Source: an uncultured Prevotellaceae bacterium
Lineage (GTDB): Bacteria > Bacteroidota > Bacteroidia > Bacteroidales > Muribaculaceae
Length of the DNA: 64,000 nt
Assembly: GCA_900318205.1 (NCBI GenBank)
Contig: ONJS01000011.1
Span: 1-64,000 of the forward strand
Direction of reading: 5' to 3'
Positions within the stretch are counted from its first letter, which is position 1. Each line of letters begins with the position of its first letter. The position numbers and the translations under genes are program-made. The notes beneath the pieces are model-generated. The model was not told the origin of the DNA. It did no database searches and saw only the letters and a list, made by a program, of their open reading frames with translations. Below are positions 63,695 to 64,000 of this stretch, one piece after another.

Positions 63695-64000
63695 ATGACA
63701 GTAAAAGAATTAAAGAACGCCCTGCAGGGCATCAGCGAGCCTATCGACCGCATCGCCGGTTTCTGTGACAACTACGACCAGATGTTTGACCACTGCGAGG
63801 TGCGTGTTAACGAGAACACCGTGGAAATTGACACTAGTGAGGATCTTTTCAAACCCGAGAATTTCCAGCCTGTTGCCGAATCCATCGCCCGGATTCTTGC
63901 CTTGCCCGTAGAGGTGGACGAGCACTTTGTTTTGTATGAGGGTGCGGACAATCAAGCCGAGACCTGCCTGCTCACGCGTGATATCCGCAGGGTCAACGTC
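63695..64000 (+). CDS. Hypothetical protein, C-terminus beyond window edge
   Basis: 102 codons visible from ATG 63695 (MTVKELKNALQGISEPID), still open at the right edge. An acidic soluble protein (FKPENFQPVAESIARILALP; VDEHFVLYEGADNQ). No family recognised. Expressed from promoter copy C with a stem-loop leader. Confidence 0.7.
   Translation, partial: MTVKELKNALQGISEPIDRIAGFCDNYDQMFDHCEVRVNENTVEIDTSEDLFKPENFQPVAESIARILALPVEVDEHFVLYEGADNQAETCLLTRDIRRVNV

Overview
The window looks like a chromosomal segment of a gut- or rumen-type Bacteroidales bacterium (Prevotellaceae or Muribaculaceae-like; genus not decidable from sequence alone). The evidence is a SusC/SusD pair, an UpxY-type antiterminator, a fused FTCD enzyme, and many promoters of the Bacteroidetes form (-33 TTG, about 20 bp, -7 TAnnTTTG) with few Shine-Dalgarno sequences. 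Most of the window is GC-balanced and protein-dense; roughly 44.4-49.1 kb and 56.2-64 kb are more AT-rich and accessory.

Layout. 0-6.2 kb (minus strand): histidine degradation (hutU cut by the window edge, ftcD), then a cation diffusion facilitator followed by an ABC ATPase/permease pair. 6.4-25.3 kb (plus strand): four tandem secreted C10 (streptopain-like) cysteine proteases with pro-domains, Ig-like repeats and C-terminal dockerin-like calcium modules, followed by a SusC/SusD uptake pair; together they suggest extracellular protein breakdown and peptide or glycan import. 25.4-26.0 kb: a non-coding composite repeat with a ~255-bp imperfect hairpin. 26.1-32.8 kb (minus): a tightly packed operon sua5, polyprenyl-phosphate sugar transferase, ClC channel, PAP2 phosphatase, fmt. 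32.9-37.7 kb (plus): GT2 glycosyltransferase, radC, a YhcG-type PD-(D/E)XK nuclease with a perfect 30-bp palindrome inside it, a transglutaminase and a flavodoxin lipoprotein. 37.7-44.4 kb: a Nudix hydrolase (minus), then upxY-gmd-fcl for GDP-fucose and surface polysaccharide, two flavoproteins, a CbxX-type AAA ATPase and a secreted hypothetical.

44.5-54.4 kb is an accessory segment bounded by two ~80-bp direct repeats. It holds a MORN-repeat protein, small secreted and cytoplasmic hypotheticals, a frameshifted Fic gene, then a mobile-element-like set: a ParB-like protein, a DUF5131 (phage Gp37/Gp68) protein, a small membrane protein, and a DUF3987-like P-loop protein. After the right repeat comes a candidate structured RNA ending in an intrinsic terminator, then a DUF4143 AAA ATPase whose leader is three 17-bp direct repeats.

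57-64 kb holds the most promising unknown biology. A two-gene cassette encodes a Cas4/RecB-like nuclease fused to a DEDD exonuclease (DUF2779) and a second PD-(D/E)XK nuclease. Downstream are small unknown genes and an XRE-type regulator. Three separate transcription units there (60.86, 61.70 and 63.70 kb) share one promoter architecture: two CCGAC-type sites about 23 bp apart, always 30-31 bp upstream of a TAnnTTTG box with no -33 box. This points to an undescribed co-regulated gene set. No rRNA, confident tRNA, CRISPR array, integrase or intact transposase was found.
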